64,000 nucleotides of DNA, from positions 91,835,882 to 91,899,881 of the forward strand of contig CAXKWD010000005.1 in assembly GCA_964059195.1 (NCBI GenBank), written 5' to 3'. Source of the DNA: Ectobius pallidus. Taxonomy: Eukaryota > Arthropoda > Insecta > Blattodea > Ectobiidae. The notes below the pieces were generated by a model, which worked only from the letters and a program-made list of their open reading frames with translations, had not been told where the DNA came from and made no database searches. The position numbers and the translations under genes are program-made. Position 1 is the stretch's first letter, and each line of letters begins with the position of its first letter. Below, in pieces: positions 23,696 through 34,279 of the stretch.

Positions 23696-23989
23696 GGAAA
23701 ACTAGTTAACACAATGATTAGGCTCGTAATTTACTTCATGGTTCCTTATTCTGTAATCTATATGACTTTTTTCAATTTATTTTCAATTCTTTTAATACAA
23801 ATGTAAAACAAAGACTGTATCCTATAGGATACATTATCAATTTAAGGGTTAACGACGTTACCAATTGCCAACACAACAGTGGCGCCCTCCTCCTAGCACG
23901 CTCATCTCGTGGGCGGGTAATATTTCCTCGATTTAAAAAATAAATTTATTACTTACCTACTCAATGGGAATAGAAAATTCCTCAGTAAG

Positions 23990-24150
23990 CTAAAGGAATA
24001 TTATCTATTTTATGGAACCCGAAGGTTCACTGCCGCGCTTACCTGAGCCCGTCATTGAACTATATTCTGCGCTAACTTCATCCAACCATCTTTCGCATCT
24101 CCTACTTCCCTTAAATTTATCCTAATATTGTCCTCCCACCTATTTAAAAC
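23990..24150 (-). mobile_element. 3' fragment of RTE-like LINE
   Basis: TATTTTATGGAACCCGAAGG and TTGTCCTCCCACCTA occur in the same order here and in the longer minus-strand remnant at 50605-51310, and inverted at 32190-32345. The fragment covers only the end of ORF2 and the 3' end. Confidence 0.65.
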
Positions 24151-25830
24151 CTCGGAAGTCGATTGTCTGATCACGTAGGCCTACTACCGCTAATAGTCCA
24201 GTCATTTGGTAGTTTTACCTGGAAAGTTTTCCGGGAGTTTTGAAAATTGGTGATTTTATAGATTTCGACGTGCTCTTTTCGAATTTTCACTTTGCTACCT
24301 CGTATCTTTGCCGCTCGCGCCGCCATATTGGAAAAATGGCGCCCAAAAACAGTTTTTTCACAATATCTCCTTTCCGATTCATTTTACGATGAAAATAGTT
24401 ATGTAATAAATTAAACTAGAGAACATTTCCTATAATTTATGTAGTAACGATTTTTTTGTAAAATGGAATAGTTTCAGCGTACGAGCGCCGCGAAGTCTAC
24501 TCCGACACGCGTTTTGGCCAAAGCCACGGAAGATGCGGATATGCCACTACCTGCATCATTTTGCGGTAAAGCATTTAATGAGCGATTTTAACTAAATAAG
24601 GTCTCCTGATTTCAAAAATGTCATTATTTTTGTTGTTTCACATCTAGTTTTCGTGTTTGCTGTTATGGCGGACGCAATTTTAAGGTCTGTGTAGACTTTT
24701 TTGGGGGCTTATAGTAGCTATACGGTAAGTCGTATAAAAAAGCCTGTTGCAGAAGCAGTGACGGATTTTTAGAGATCTACAAGTTTGGTCTTATGCCTTT
24801 TTGACGTATCTTTATCGGTTATCCCTTAGATTGAGTTAGTTTTTTTTTATTTTAAATAAATTCTGTATATTTTTCTCATATTATGTAATATTGGCACATA
24901 TGGTATGAAAGATAGAATCATACAATTTGGTAGGAATTTGGGCACATACAACAGTCATAAGCGTGCTAAATTTGGTGTTTCTAACTGCCCCATAAGCATA
25001 GAAAAACTTCCTGGATAGCCGTGACATCATTCACATCTACGACAGTCTAATCTTCCACTTATTAACATTGATGTTTATTCACTTCCAGATGAGCTAGAAA
25101 CTTGAAATTTGGCAAACTTAACTTATAGATTTTAAATTTATTAAAATACATGCTCAAAACCGTTCAGCTCGATCAATGCAATAAGATAAATAAGATACCA
25201 TTTGCTCAACTAAAATATATTTTATAGATTTTAGGTTATAACCAATGTAAACATTCCCAAAAGTTCAAATCTTTAATATTTCCCCCGCAAACAAACTTCG
25301 ATTTTTTTTTGTCACTGAGCAATTGTACGGCATCAGATGATTTGGCAAAAATAAATTTATTTGGCCTGCACTCACAAAATATACTGGAATACATACGTCT
25401 TGGACTGTTTGAAAATATTATTTGATTTTTCCCCGAAAATATTATCAAAATTATCCTAATTTTTAGTATTTTTTATCCTGTAAGCTAGTCTAAGCAATAA
25501 CTTATATCTCTCGTTGTGAAATACCTATGCAAGAAAACATGACGCGTTACGTAGAAACGGTCAACGGATTCATGTTCAGTGACCCAAAATTTGTTAAGAT
25601 CACATATCACACCACTTACCGCAAAGGGAAAAGTTTCAAAATCCAGCATCAAAGCTGCATGCAGTTATTTTATTATACCTATACAAAATGTCAAAATAAT
25701 ATTTTTCACAAATGTCAATTAACCAGATGTGATAGAGAAAAACGAAATGCACTTTCGATTTTAGCACAGCGAATTTAATCTCACACGCCTATTTTCGTTT
25801 TTACCGCAGAAATTTTCGTCTTTTTTCCAG

Positions 25831-26030
25831 GCTGATATAATCAATACGGCAATCAGCATTTCATCTACATTTGATTCCGTAACAGTTGTCAGCGAAGATG
25901 TAGATCTTCTTATTCTTTTGACGGCTCTATCTACGCGTTCAAACATAGCCTATATAATCTCAAACCAGAAATAGGAAAATTTCGCAACGAATATATTCAA
26001 CTCCATACCACTGCTGAACCTGGTGATAGG
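25831..26030 (+). pseudogene. Broken second copy of the PIN/FEN-like transposon gene
   Basis: The plus strand reads ADIINTAISISSTFDSVTVV, then SEDVDLLILLTALSTRSN, before a stop at 25973. A frame shift allows KPEIGKFRNEYIQ to follow. This is the same protein region as residues 9-65 of the minus-strand ORF at 26151-26594, at roughly 70% identity. The two lie in opposite orientation and form an internal inverted repeat. Just upstream is TCTTTTTTCCAG at 25819-25830, which looks like a 3' splice site, so the original gene may have had an intron ending here. Inactive. Confidence 0.6.
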
Positions 26031-26150
26031 TTTGGAACGAATGTTGTCGTGCTACTGCTTCCGTCGGTGGCAGCGATGCAATATTAAATTTATTTTCATA
26101 TGCTGATTTTGTGAAGCATGTATATCTATAGTTGTTTAACGATACACTTT

Positions 26151-26594
26151 TCACGGCACTGTAACCATAGAATGCAAGGAGGAAGCTTCAGCAATGATAT
26201 TTGGATCTGCATTTTGGTTTTTGAATACCTGGACAAGCTCGTATAATTTTTTTTTTAATACATTAGCACATTTTATTTGTCTTTGTTTAAAGAGTGCTGA
26301 TGTTGTATCACAGCCACTGAAGGCGTGCAGAAATAATATTATGTTATCTGCGGCTGTTTTATCTACGATACTTTTTGTTGGATATATTCGTTGCGAAATT
26401 TTCCCTTTTCCTGGTTTGAGAAAAAAAAAATATATATATTGTGTGTGTGTGTCTGAACGCGTAGATAGAGCCGTCAAAAGAATAAAATGATCTACATCTT
26501 TTCCGACAACTATTACGGAATCAAATGTAGATGAAGTGTTGATTGTCGTATTGATTGTTATTAGTGTATCCGCATCTTCCGTGGCTTTGGCCAA
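26151..26594 (-). pseudogene. Fragment of PIN/FEN-nuclease-like protein within the long-TIR transposon
   Basis: The minus-strand frame (147 codons) opens with TTG inside the terminal inverted repeat and is open further upstream, so the start is not real. Visible motifs are TEDADTLI (residues 5-12), VVGKDVDHFILLTAL (about 29-43), LKPGKGK (about 60), and ADNIILFLHAFSGCDTTSAL (about 81-100). The acidic pairs and GCD resemble the FEN/XPG-like 5' nuclease (PIN-fold) pattern. I recognise the SGCDTTS arrangement from uncharacterised arthropod proteins, but no function is established for them. A bracketing 3' exon and most of the N terminus are absent. The normal DVD-LLVLL motif is altered to DVDHFILL. 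It is probably inactive. Confidence 0.6.
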
Positions 26595-27034
26595 AACGCG
26601 TGGCGGAGTAAACTTTGCGACGCGCGTACGCTGAAACTATCCATTTTACAAAACATTTTGTTACGACATAAATTATAGGAAATTTTCTCTAGTGTAATTT
26701 ATTACATAACTATTTTTATCGTAAAATGAATCGTAAAGGAGATATTGTGAAAAAACTGTTTTTGCGTGCCATTTTTCCAATATGGCGGCGCGAGCGGCAA
26801 ATATACGAGGTAGCAAAGTGAAAATTCGAAAAGAGCACGTCGAAATCTATAAAATCACCAATTTTCAAAACTCCCGGAAAACTTTTCAGGTAACCCCCTT
26901 TTTGAGCACCAAATGACTGGACTATAAGTAGAAAGACGAAGATAGAGATTCAGCGGTTGTCAGTAGTAGACCACATGTTCTTTCAGAAGCATTGCATGGA
27001 GTGAATTGCCATATATTGTACAAAGTACTACAAG

Positions 27035-27589
27035 CAGTGGTGTAACTGAAGGCCCCGTAGATCCCGTGATGCGGGGGGGGGGGGGGGAGGGGCGAGGTCC
27101 TAGAGGGCCCGAAACGAAACAAAAAAGGAGTGTAAATAAATTGCCATAATGGGGGAGGAAACATGCAAACCACTAAGAGAAAATGAGTTCAGTTGAAAGA
27201 TGGTTTCTCCTGTGGATAATACAGTACAAGTAAAGCCAGACAAAAGCCAAGCAATAATGTTCATCAAACGTAAAAGAAAAGCAGACAGAAAGTTTCCCAT
27301 GACCATTAAGGACTCTTCATAATACAGTGTGCCTGTGTCAAATTTTGGAAGTAGTGATAACACTGAACGATTTGAGATAACACTGCCTACCGATATTAAT
27401 AATAGGTCTACAGGCAAATTTTAATACCTACGAGGTTCTTTCAGCCAGTCAGATTTGATATCCCCTGCTGTCGAAGTCATGCTACTGAACCCATATGCTT
27501 GAGTGTTGTTGTTGGGTTTTTTTCCCCCCCATATACGGGGCCCAAATTAAACTTTACAGGGGGGCCAGTCTTTCTCCGTTACGCCACTG
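27035..27589. mobile_element. Non-autonomous hAT element (555 bp) with 8-bp TSD
   Basis: The ends are CAGTGGTGTAAC (27035) and GTTACGCCACTG (ending 27589). Flanks ACTACAAG (27027-27034) and ATTACAAG (27590-27597) match at 7 of 8 positions. A poly-G run at 27074-27088 is near the left end. A minus-strand open frame at 27100-27417 has no transposase motif. Confidence 0.85.
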
Positions 27590-28194
27590 ATTACAAGATA
27601 TGCAGATGTTGCAGTGAGTTTCTAAAAATAGAGCAAACTTGATTGTTTTTATGATCTCTGCAAAAAATCATAATTTTGACCCTTATGCACAAGATTTATT
27701 AAGTTGTCATAAAGCTGCCATAAAAAGAAATAGGTGTAAATAGCCAATTAGCTTACTATAGCAGTTTCGCATGCTTCATATCTTTGAGGGTTTACCTGTC
27801 CGTAATTATAATAGTTTATTAAGTAATCCGGTCTTGCTGACACGCACAATTACAAGGAAGATGGTATAACAGCCAGAAGGCTGAGGAAGATATCTTTCTT
27901 CACCTCGGAGGAAGTAGGAGGTCCTTGAACAGCGTTAGAAAGCGTGAGTCCGCCCTATTCCTTTTTGATAAATAGGGTCCTAGGTCACCATGCACTGAAT
28001 CTTCGATTTGTACACATTAAATGACCCAGAAAGAGCGTGTATCATTACATTGGTGCTAAATGCTTCCGTTTTGCCTCTGGAAGTGTGCGCTCTTTAATTT
28101 TGTTTCACTTTTCATGTACAGCAATTTTATAACGAGATTCAAATAAATCATTCGTGTTTAGATCTTGAAAGCATCAGATCAAAAATAGTTAATT

Positions 28195-28710
28195 ATGAAA
28201 CAAATGGTAAAAAAGAGATTTTATTTTGCAAATAGGTATGTTTGCGAAACGAAGTCTTAAGCGCGAATGTTACAATCCTAGGAGCACAAAAAAAAAAAAA
28301 AAAATCATTTTACAATGTGTATAAAATATTGGTTTTTAGTCAGCCAATAATATTTTTGAAATAATTTTGTTACATATCGTGTAGTCAGTTTGGGAGGTTT
28401 CCAGCTGTCGGTGAGCCATCTAGTATGCACTTGCGCAGACAGAGGTATTGATTTTCTGGTGTTTGGTTGCCAATATAAAGGATGGAGTGGTCAACGCTGT
28501 TCAGCCACCAAGTATAACGCTGTTTCAACCACAGTGAGAATTTTAACACTTAAAAGGCGTAATGAGTTTTAACATGTAAAATTTTTATCAAACCGAGTGT
28601 ATTTAATACTCATGTGAAATTATTCTTAACTAAAAGAGTATTTTCCGTGTGAGTGGAATCATAGCTGGTGACAATGGAGTGCCAGATTTTATAGCACTAG
28701 TGCGATAATC
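28195..28710 (+). repeat. Interspersed repeat, copy 2 of 2 (unclassified)
   Basis: Diverged copy of 20290-20790, with the same order of blocks (GATTTTATTTTGCAAATAGG, TTTGCGAAACGA, CACCAAGTATAACG, CTTAAAAGGCGTAATGAG). It contains a 17-A run at 28289. The short open frame at 28390-28572 lies inside and is not conserved in copy 1. Confidence 0.6.
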
Positions 28711-28744
28711 TGCTATTTTTACAGCAAGTGTTCGAAGTTCTACA

Positions 28745-28890
28745 ACTCTAGCTGGCTAGCACAGGCTCGTAGCCAGGGGTGGGCTAGAGGGGGCGCTGCC
28801 CCCAGTATATAAGTTACATATTACAGAGGCCTACATACATACATACATACATAAATAAATACATACATACATACATACATACACCAAAAT
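28745..28890 (+). repeat. Possible hAT-like terminus followed by (CATA)n
   Basis: CAGGCTCGTAGCCAGGGGTG, GC-rich inverted bases around GGGGGCGCTGCCCCC, then (CATA)n at 28831-28882. The start resembles the CAG-type hAT ends elsewhere in the window, but no right end or target duplication was found. Confidence 0.35.
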
Positions 28891-28899
28891 TAATAGGCG

Positions 28900-30343
28900 T
28901 CATTATGTTAGTATAAAAGAGGCGAGAGTTTTATGCATTAAATATACAGTAAAACAAGAAAAGAAAATTATACTGCACGTGAGGCGGAGACAAGTAGGCC
29001 TAATCATGTTTCAACAGATTAATATATCTGATTAAATTAGCCTCCTAATTATTTTCAATACTGTACAGTACCACTAATATAACATGCATAGCGAATATAA
29101 TCCGTACAGCGATATCTCTAGGCTATGTAGTTAATATCCGCACCTGACATCATCTCTTTTTTGTTAATATTGTCTCGATAATTATATGAGATCATAAGCG
29201 CAACCATTAAGTTGTCGGAACTGAGTGAATCACTTTTTCTTATCTCATTCTAGCCGTAAGCAGGTAAGCGACCATTCCAATGCGTCACCTGTGTCTAATG
29301 TCAAGAGCGATGAATATTTTGTTTTATTTGAGAAGCTGTTCTGCAATGCACAATTCACGATTTCGTACTCATTTCTCCAATAGTTATCAATTATCTGTTT
29401 AAAATGTAGGCCTAATTAATTCGTCCTGCCAGAAATTTGATCCATATGCAACTATGCTAATTAAATAATTCAGTGTTGGTATTTTGAAGAGTTATCGGCA
29501 ATTCCTATTCACGATGTATGTAAATTATTTATAATAATTTTTAATCGCTCTGAAATTTTCTTAATAATCTAAATATAGACAAACCAAGTGTTTTTTCTTA
29601 CTACAAAATCTGTCCTCGTTTAAACATATAAAGGTTTCAATGCACACTTGACAAAGAGCATATTACTTTTGAGTCTACTCCTTGCAATACGCCTCTTCAA
29701 AAATTAATCTATAAACTCCAAATTAAATAGATTTAAGAAATTTACCGAATTGTTCATACATTGTCCTTGTAGCATCATATATGTTAACTGATTAAATAAT
29801 TGCTCCCACTAATCAATAGATTTAGATTTCCTTGGTCAAATAAAATAATCATAAAACAGAATGCAAATTAAACAAAATCATTATTATAGGCCTATAACTT
29901 AGGTTGGCTTTAATTATTGCTATTTTTAAGTGGAGATGTATTTATGGACCTATGAATACGATATCTGAACACGTCTCATTTTTTTTTAAATCCAGGCTTG
30001 TTCAAGAAAATATATTAATTTACATTAAGAATACCATTATTATGAGTGCTGTTGTTATTATTATTACTTAGCTTATCTTGCATGCTTTAAATATATATAG
30101 ATCATATCACAAGTATAGAATGTTTTCGTGTACTATAAGCAATTACGAAAAATCATAGCATTTTATTAATTTAATTCAATCGAACGATATCAGTACACAC
30201 AAAGCAGCAATATCAGTTCTAACTATGCCGATTTTTAAAAGTAGAAATTTTATTTGTCTTTCATAAATTCATGCATTGCTGTAAGAATCCGTTGATGCAA
30301 GACAATTATTCAGACTGGGTGATAGCTTTTAGAGCCTATTTAA
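28900..30343. other. No recognisable gene or element
   Basis: AT-rich DNA with several TAGGCCTA palindromes. No open frame or inverted repeat of note. Confidence 0.45.
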
Positions 30344-30998
30344 TCCCAATAATATAAAGCCACATGGCCGACTGGCTGACTCACACACTCACTCACTGAC
30401 ATTATTGTTTGCCCACTTCCAGATGAGCTAGAAACTTGAAATTTGGTATACAGAGGCTTACAGATTTTAAGCTGTAAACGACAGAAAAATTTCAAAAAGT
30501 TTTTTTTAAATTTTCAGCCCTAAAAAAACCCGAAAAAGGGCTCACTTACTGACAATGTTCGCCCACTTCCAGATGAGCTAGAAACTTGAAATTTGGTACT
30601 CAGAGGCCTATATTTTTTAGGCTGTAAACGACAGAAAAATTCCAAAAAGTATTTTTTTTTTATTTTCAGCCCTAAAAACCCCCGAAAAAGGGCTCACTTA
30701 CTGACAATGTTTGCCCACTTCCAGATGAGCTAGAAAGTTTAAATTTGGTACACGTATAACTTTTAGGCTGTAACTCACAGGAAAATTCCAAAAAGTAATC
30801 TTTTTTAAATTCTTTAGCCCTAAAAAACCCCGAAAAAGCTCTCGCTCACTGACATTAATGTTTGCCCACTTCCAGGTGTGCTAGAAACTTGAAATTTAAT
30901 ACACATATAGCTTTTAGGCTGTAAACCACATGAAAATTCCAAAAACCTTTCCCGAGAACCTCAGAGCGGGTTTGGGGGCGAAGCCCCCAATGAGCTAA
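30344..30998 (+). mobile_element. Helitron-like element with four 150-bp tandem units
   Basis: GCCCACTTCCAG occurs at 30411, 30561, 30713 and 30864, giving periods of 150, 152 and 151. Each unit includes GAGCTAGAAACTTGAAATTT and an AAAAAGTTTT...CCCGAAAAAG block. The putative start is TCCCAATAATATAAAGCC after an A (30344). The putative end is a perfect hairpin TGGGGGCGAAGCCCCCA (30973-30989) followed by CTAA (30995-30998). The base after CTAA is G, not the T expected of canonical Helitrons, so the assignment is tentative. A single unit copy lies at about 25075-25120. Confidence 0.5.
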
Positions 30999-31689
30999 GC
31001 GAGTTACAGTATATTCTTACGTGGTTCGGATTCTAGGCGCTCACTTCGACACTCTCACTCCCTCCCACATTCTTTCCTCCTCTAGGGGATAGACTACCCA
31101 CTACCCCGTGACAGTGTTCATAATATGGTATTATAATGCAATAAAGTAAACAGTCCCAGGCTTGTGATATGAAAAAAGAAGAAAAAAAAGTGGAACATTT
31201 AGCAAGTGAATTTGGCAAAGTGGATGCAAAAATTCGTTTAAGTTAAAACTAATCTGTAACGACTAATAACCAAAAGCAAATCACTTACAGTATGTTTAGG
31301 ATGATTATTCCGCACGAATGTAACCTGGCATCCGAGCAAGAAAGTACGATAACAGAATACACGTATCATTAAATGTGAGAGCAGTAGACTTAATGCCATA
31401 ATTAGGCATGACTCAGACCTACATTATATATTCCTAAGGCGATTTGGCACCATTTAATAAATACTAATATTCCATTACTTTCTACTGGAAGTTAAATTCA
31501 TAGTATGTATTGGTTGACACTTATTTGTAACAAGTTTCCTAAGGGAAATTAGGCAAGGTCAACACTTTTCTGCTTTTTGGTAAGTTAATCAGTATAAAAT
31601 GACGAAACTGGCTTTTATGTAGTCATCTGCATAAAAATAAAACCTTATGATGTTTTCGCAGTTTAACGTCAAAATAATGCGCCACAAAT

Positions 31690-32345
31690 TAATAGAATAG
31701 CCAGTAAATCATTCGAACAAGTGGAGGGATCCAAATATCTGGGTGCAAAAACAAATAATATTAAGGTAGAAGTAAAGTGTCGACTGAAGTCAGGAAATGC
31801 TTGTTCTTATGCAGTTTGGAAATTTTTTATCTTCTCGTATTCTGTCGAGAAATCTAATATATATAACAATTATCCTGCCGATTGAATAAGGATATGAAAC
31901 ATGGTCGCTTACTCTTCGGAAAGAGCCTAATCTGAGAGCGTTCTAAAACAGGGTGCTTAGGAAAATATTTGGCCTAAGAGAGATGCAAATGGAGACTGGA
32001 GAAAACTGAACAATGACGATCTTCATAACCTGGACTCTTCATCGAACATAATAAAGGTAATTAAATCACGGATGAAATGGACTGGACATGTTGCGCGCAT
32101 GGGTGAGAAAAGACATATCTAAAAAATATTGACTGGGAGACGCGAAGGGAAGAGACCACTTGGAAGACCTAGACGTAGATGGGGGACAAGATTATGGTAG
32201 ATTTAAGGGAAGTAGAATTTGCGAGGGATGGGCGGATGGAGTTAGCACAGAATAGGGTAGAATAGAGGGCTCTGGTAAGCGCGGCAATGACCCTCAGGGT
32301 TCCATTAAAATAGATAATATTCCTTTAACTTGCTTAGAATTGTCT
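31690..32345 (+). pseudogene. RTE-like LINE ORF2 C-terminal pseudogene
   Basis: Translating across several frame shifts and stops gives pieces in the order of a LINE ORF2 C terminus: FEQVEGSKYLGA (about 31720), GYETWSLTLR (31893), NRVLRKIFGLRE (31942), RMKWTGHVARMGEK (32070) and GRREGKRPLGRPRRRWG (32138). The end matches 50605-51310 and 23990-24150 in reverse orientation, including the TTAGAATTGTCTATTAATTG 3' end. The reverse transcriptase core is absent. It is old and inactive. Confidence 0.75.
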
Positions 32346-33120
32346 ATTAATTGCCATTGAGTAAGTAAGAAGCAGACTTCTGTGCTCTGAAAGAGCCAAG
32401 CTTTCAGCCGCTGCCATCCTCCGGGAACTTTCATAACGCGGCAACTCAGCAGTGTACCACGTCTCTAGAATAATATTTGGGAGAGAATTAGTGGCAAAAT
32501 ATAAACTTATAAGGAAATTTTACCTCTGAATTGCACATTATGTTGTAGTAAACTAGCGACAACAGCAATGCTTTACAGACTTACCTACTACATAGAATAT
32601 AATAATTCGCACACATATCCATCGCCTTCCCTCAGCTCCCTCAGTTATCAGTCTTTTTCTTGGCGGTCTAAGGTGTAGTCGAGGGTATTCGCAGTTGAAT
32701 ACTTCAGAAAGATTATGAATTACGATAGAAAGAGATGCAATACTGTGTTTACTCTAGGAAAAATAAATATTTTATTTTATTTTATTTTAAGAAACGTTTG
32801 GTAACTAGCAAAGAGTAAAAATCTAGAATGCCTTTAACCACGACTCTGGAAACCTTGTGAGTCTAACTCCTATTTTATTCCCATGCACACGAATTACGTG
32901 TTTCTCAAGGAGTTCATGACTGCTGGTAGTTAATCAGGTCGATCACGTAAGGATAATTATAATAGGTGTTGGCCCTTGCTTTTGCAGTGGGACGTGGTAT
33001 CGGGGCAATCAACCGCCTCTGTTTGGGCGAACAACACCGTCAATCTGGTCATTACGTAGGTGCACAACATCAGAGAAAACTTCTTTCCGCAACTGCAGGA
33101 TTTTGCTTTGTGCTTTCAGG

Positions 33121-33398
33121 GGACGCCGTCGTGGGGTTGGTTAAGGCACAACGCGTCGAACCGGTTGGTCGCGGATTCGATACCCGATGACGTAGGCCTA
33201 AATGGGATTTTTTCAATCGGCACTATAACCCTGGGGCGCCTCAGCCTCTTAAAGAAATGAATAACACCTGGAAGTAAAGGAGGCCGAGACGTAAGGCTGA
33301 CAACCGTACCACTTTCATGTTCCAAATCTGGGAGCCTCAACCTCCTGGAATCTAAGTGGCTTCAAAGTCTGTATATGGACCACTTTACTTTACCCTTT
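33121..33398 (+). mobile_element. tRNA-derived SINE (family 1), plus strand, diverged
   Basis: It follows the order of the copies at 11134-11412 and 60162-60470: tRNA-like head GACGCCGTCGTGGGGTTGGT, B box degraded to GGATTCGATACCC, body CTGGGGCGCCTCAGCCTC, GTAAGGCTGACAACC, and a CACTTTACTTTACCC tail. It is older than the other two and no target duplication is clear. Confidence 0.75.
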
Positions 33399-33822
33399 TG
33401 TATATTTAAAGCCTTAAGGCCTTCTCTTCAACTAACCAAGAGATGCATAAAAATGACCGATAATCTATTTATCCTTTCAGAGCTGAATTTGTATTTTTAT
33501 ATAAGCAATATACTTTCACAATGCCGGTTAATGCAACATACCCCACTAGGATAGAAGTGAAAAGAAAAAAACGTGCTTAGGTCATTATCACTTACGGTTT
33601 AAATACATTTTAATATCGGTACTCCATTAGAATAATAATGAATAGAGCAAATGATATTCCATTATATTGTTAGGAACTCACTCATTAAGTCATTGTGTTA
33701 TTGTAAGTACATGATGTATTGTTACCATAGTCATGAACATTGTAATTGGGTGTATACCTGTAGGCCTAATGTCCATTCTTGATTACATAAATAAATAACA
33801 ATTATAGTCTAGTTATAATAAT

Positions 33823-34262
33823 TTTCTTTCTTTCTTTCTTTCTTTACCGTAGTTTCACCTCTCCCTTTTTAGGATTTAAGCGACCCAAGCCGCCCGGGCC
33901 TTACAGGGCCGCGACCTGTCGGGAGAGGGATTATCTTTGGATCACATACATACTTTTTTGACCAGACAAGGACATGAAGGGCCTCCCCGGATGAGTGATC
34001 AGCCCAATGCCGGGGCCACCTCCGAGACAACACGAACACATAGGACGAGACACACCATTCACACACACACTCAATCCAAACAAGGCGAGGATGGGATGAA
34101 GATGATAATGACGGCCAGGGCCTAAAGTTACCCGACATTTGTCTCAAAGGTGAGGAAAAACCCCAGAAAAAACCTCACCTAGGTAACTTGTCCCGACCAG
34201 GAATCGAACCCGGGCCCGCTGCATGAGAGGATTGAACGCATCCCCTGAGCCACAGCGGTGGA
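33823..34262 (-). mobile_element. Full-length tRNA-derived SINE (family 2), 440 bp, with 14-bp TSD
   Basis: Perfect flanks CTAGTTATAATAAT lie at 33809-33822 and 34263-34276. On the minus strand the head has an exact A box TGGCTCAGGGG and B box GGTTCGATTCC, which would form an internal RNA polymerase III promoter. The body follows, then AAAAAGGGAGAGGTGAAACT and a (GAAA)n tail. The truncated copy at 21331-21406 shows the same tail. Open frames inside (33869-34147) are incidental. Confidence 0.92.
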
Positions 34263-34279
34263 CTAGTTATAATAATGAC

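Larger units (their letters stand above)
24194..26924. mobile_element. DNA transposon with long (about 350 bp) terminal inverted repeats
   Basis: The left arm 24194-24541 and right arm 26567-26924 are reverse complements with about 90% identity. Both begin TAGTCCAGTCATTTGG. The sequence TAA lies directly outside each end (24191-24193 and 26925-26927), compatible with a 3-bp target duplication. The 2.7-kb element carries broken gene pieces with PIN/FEN-like motifs (26151-26594 minus, 25831-26030 plus) and a copy of the CACTTCCAGATGAGCTAGAA block (about 25084) also found at 30.4 kb. The superfamily is unknown; a TAA duplication would fit PIF/Harbinger, but the encoded motifs do not. Confidence 0.8.

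Noticed and set aside
30395..30960. CRISPR-like regular repeat array
   Set aside because: The whole 150-bp unit is repeated, there are no unique spacers of fixed length, and the context is eukaryotic transposon sequence.
33118..34147. Open frames of 62-92 codons around 33-34 kb
   Set aside because: They lie in SINE sequence and overlap on both strands.
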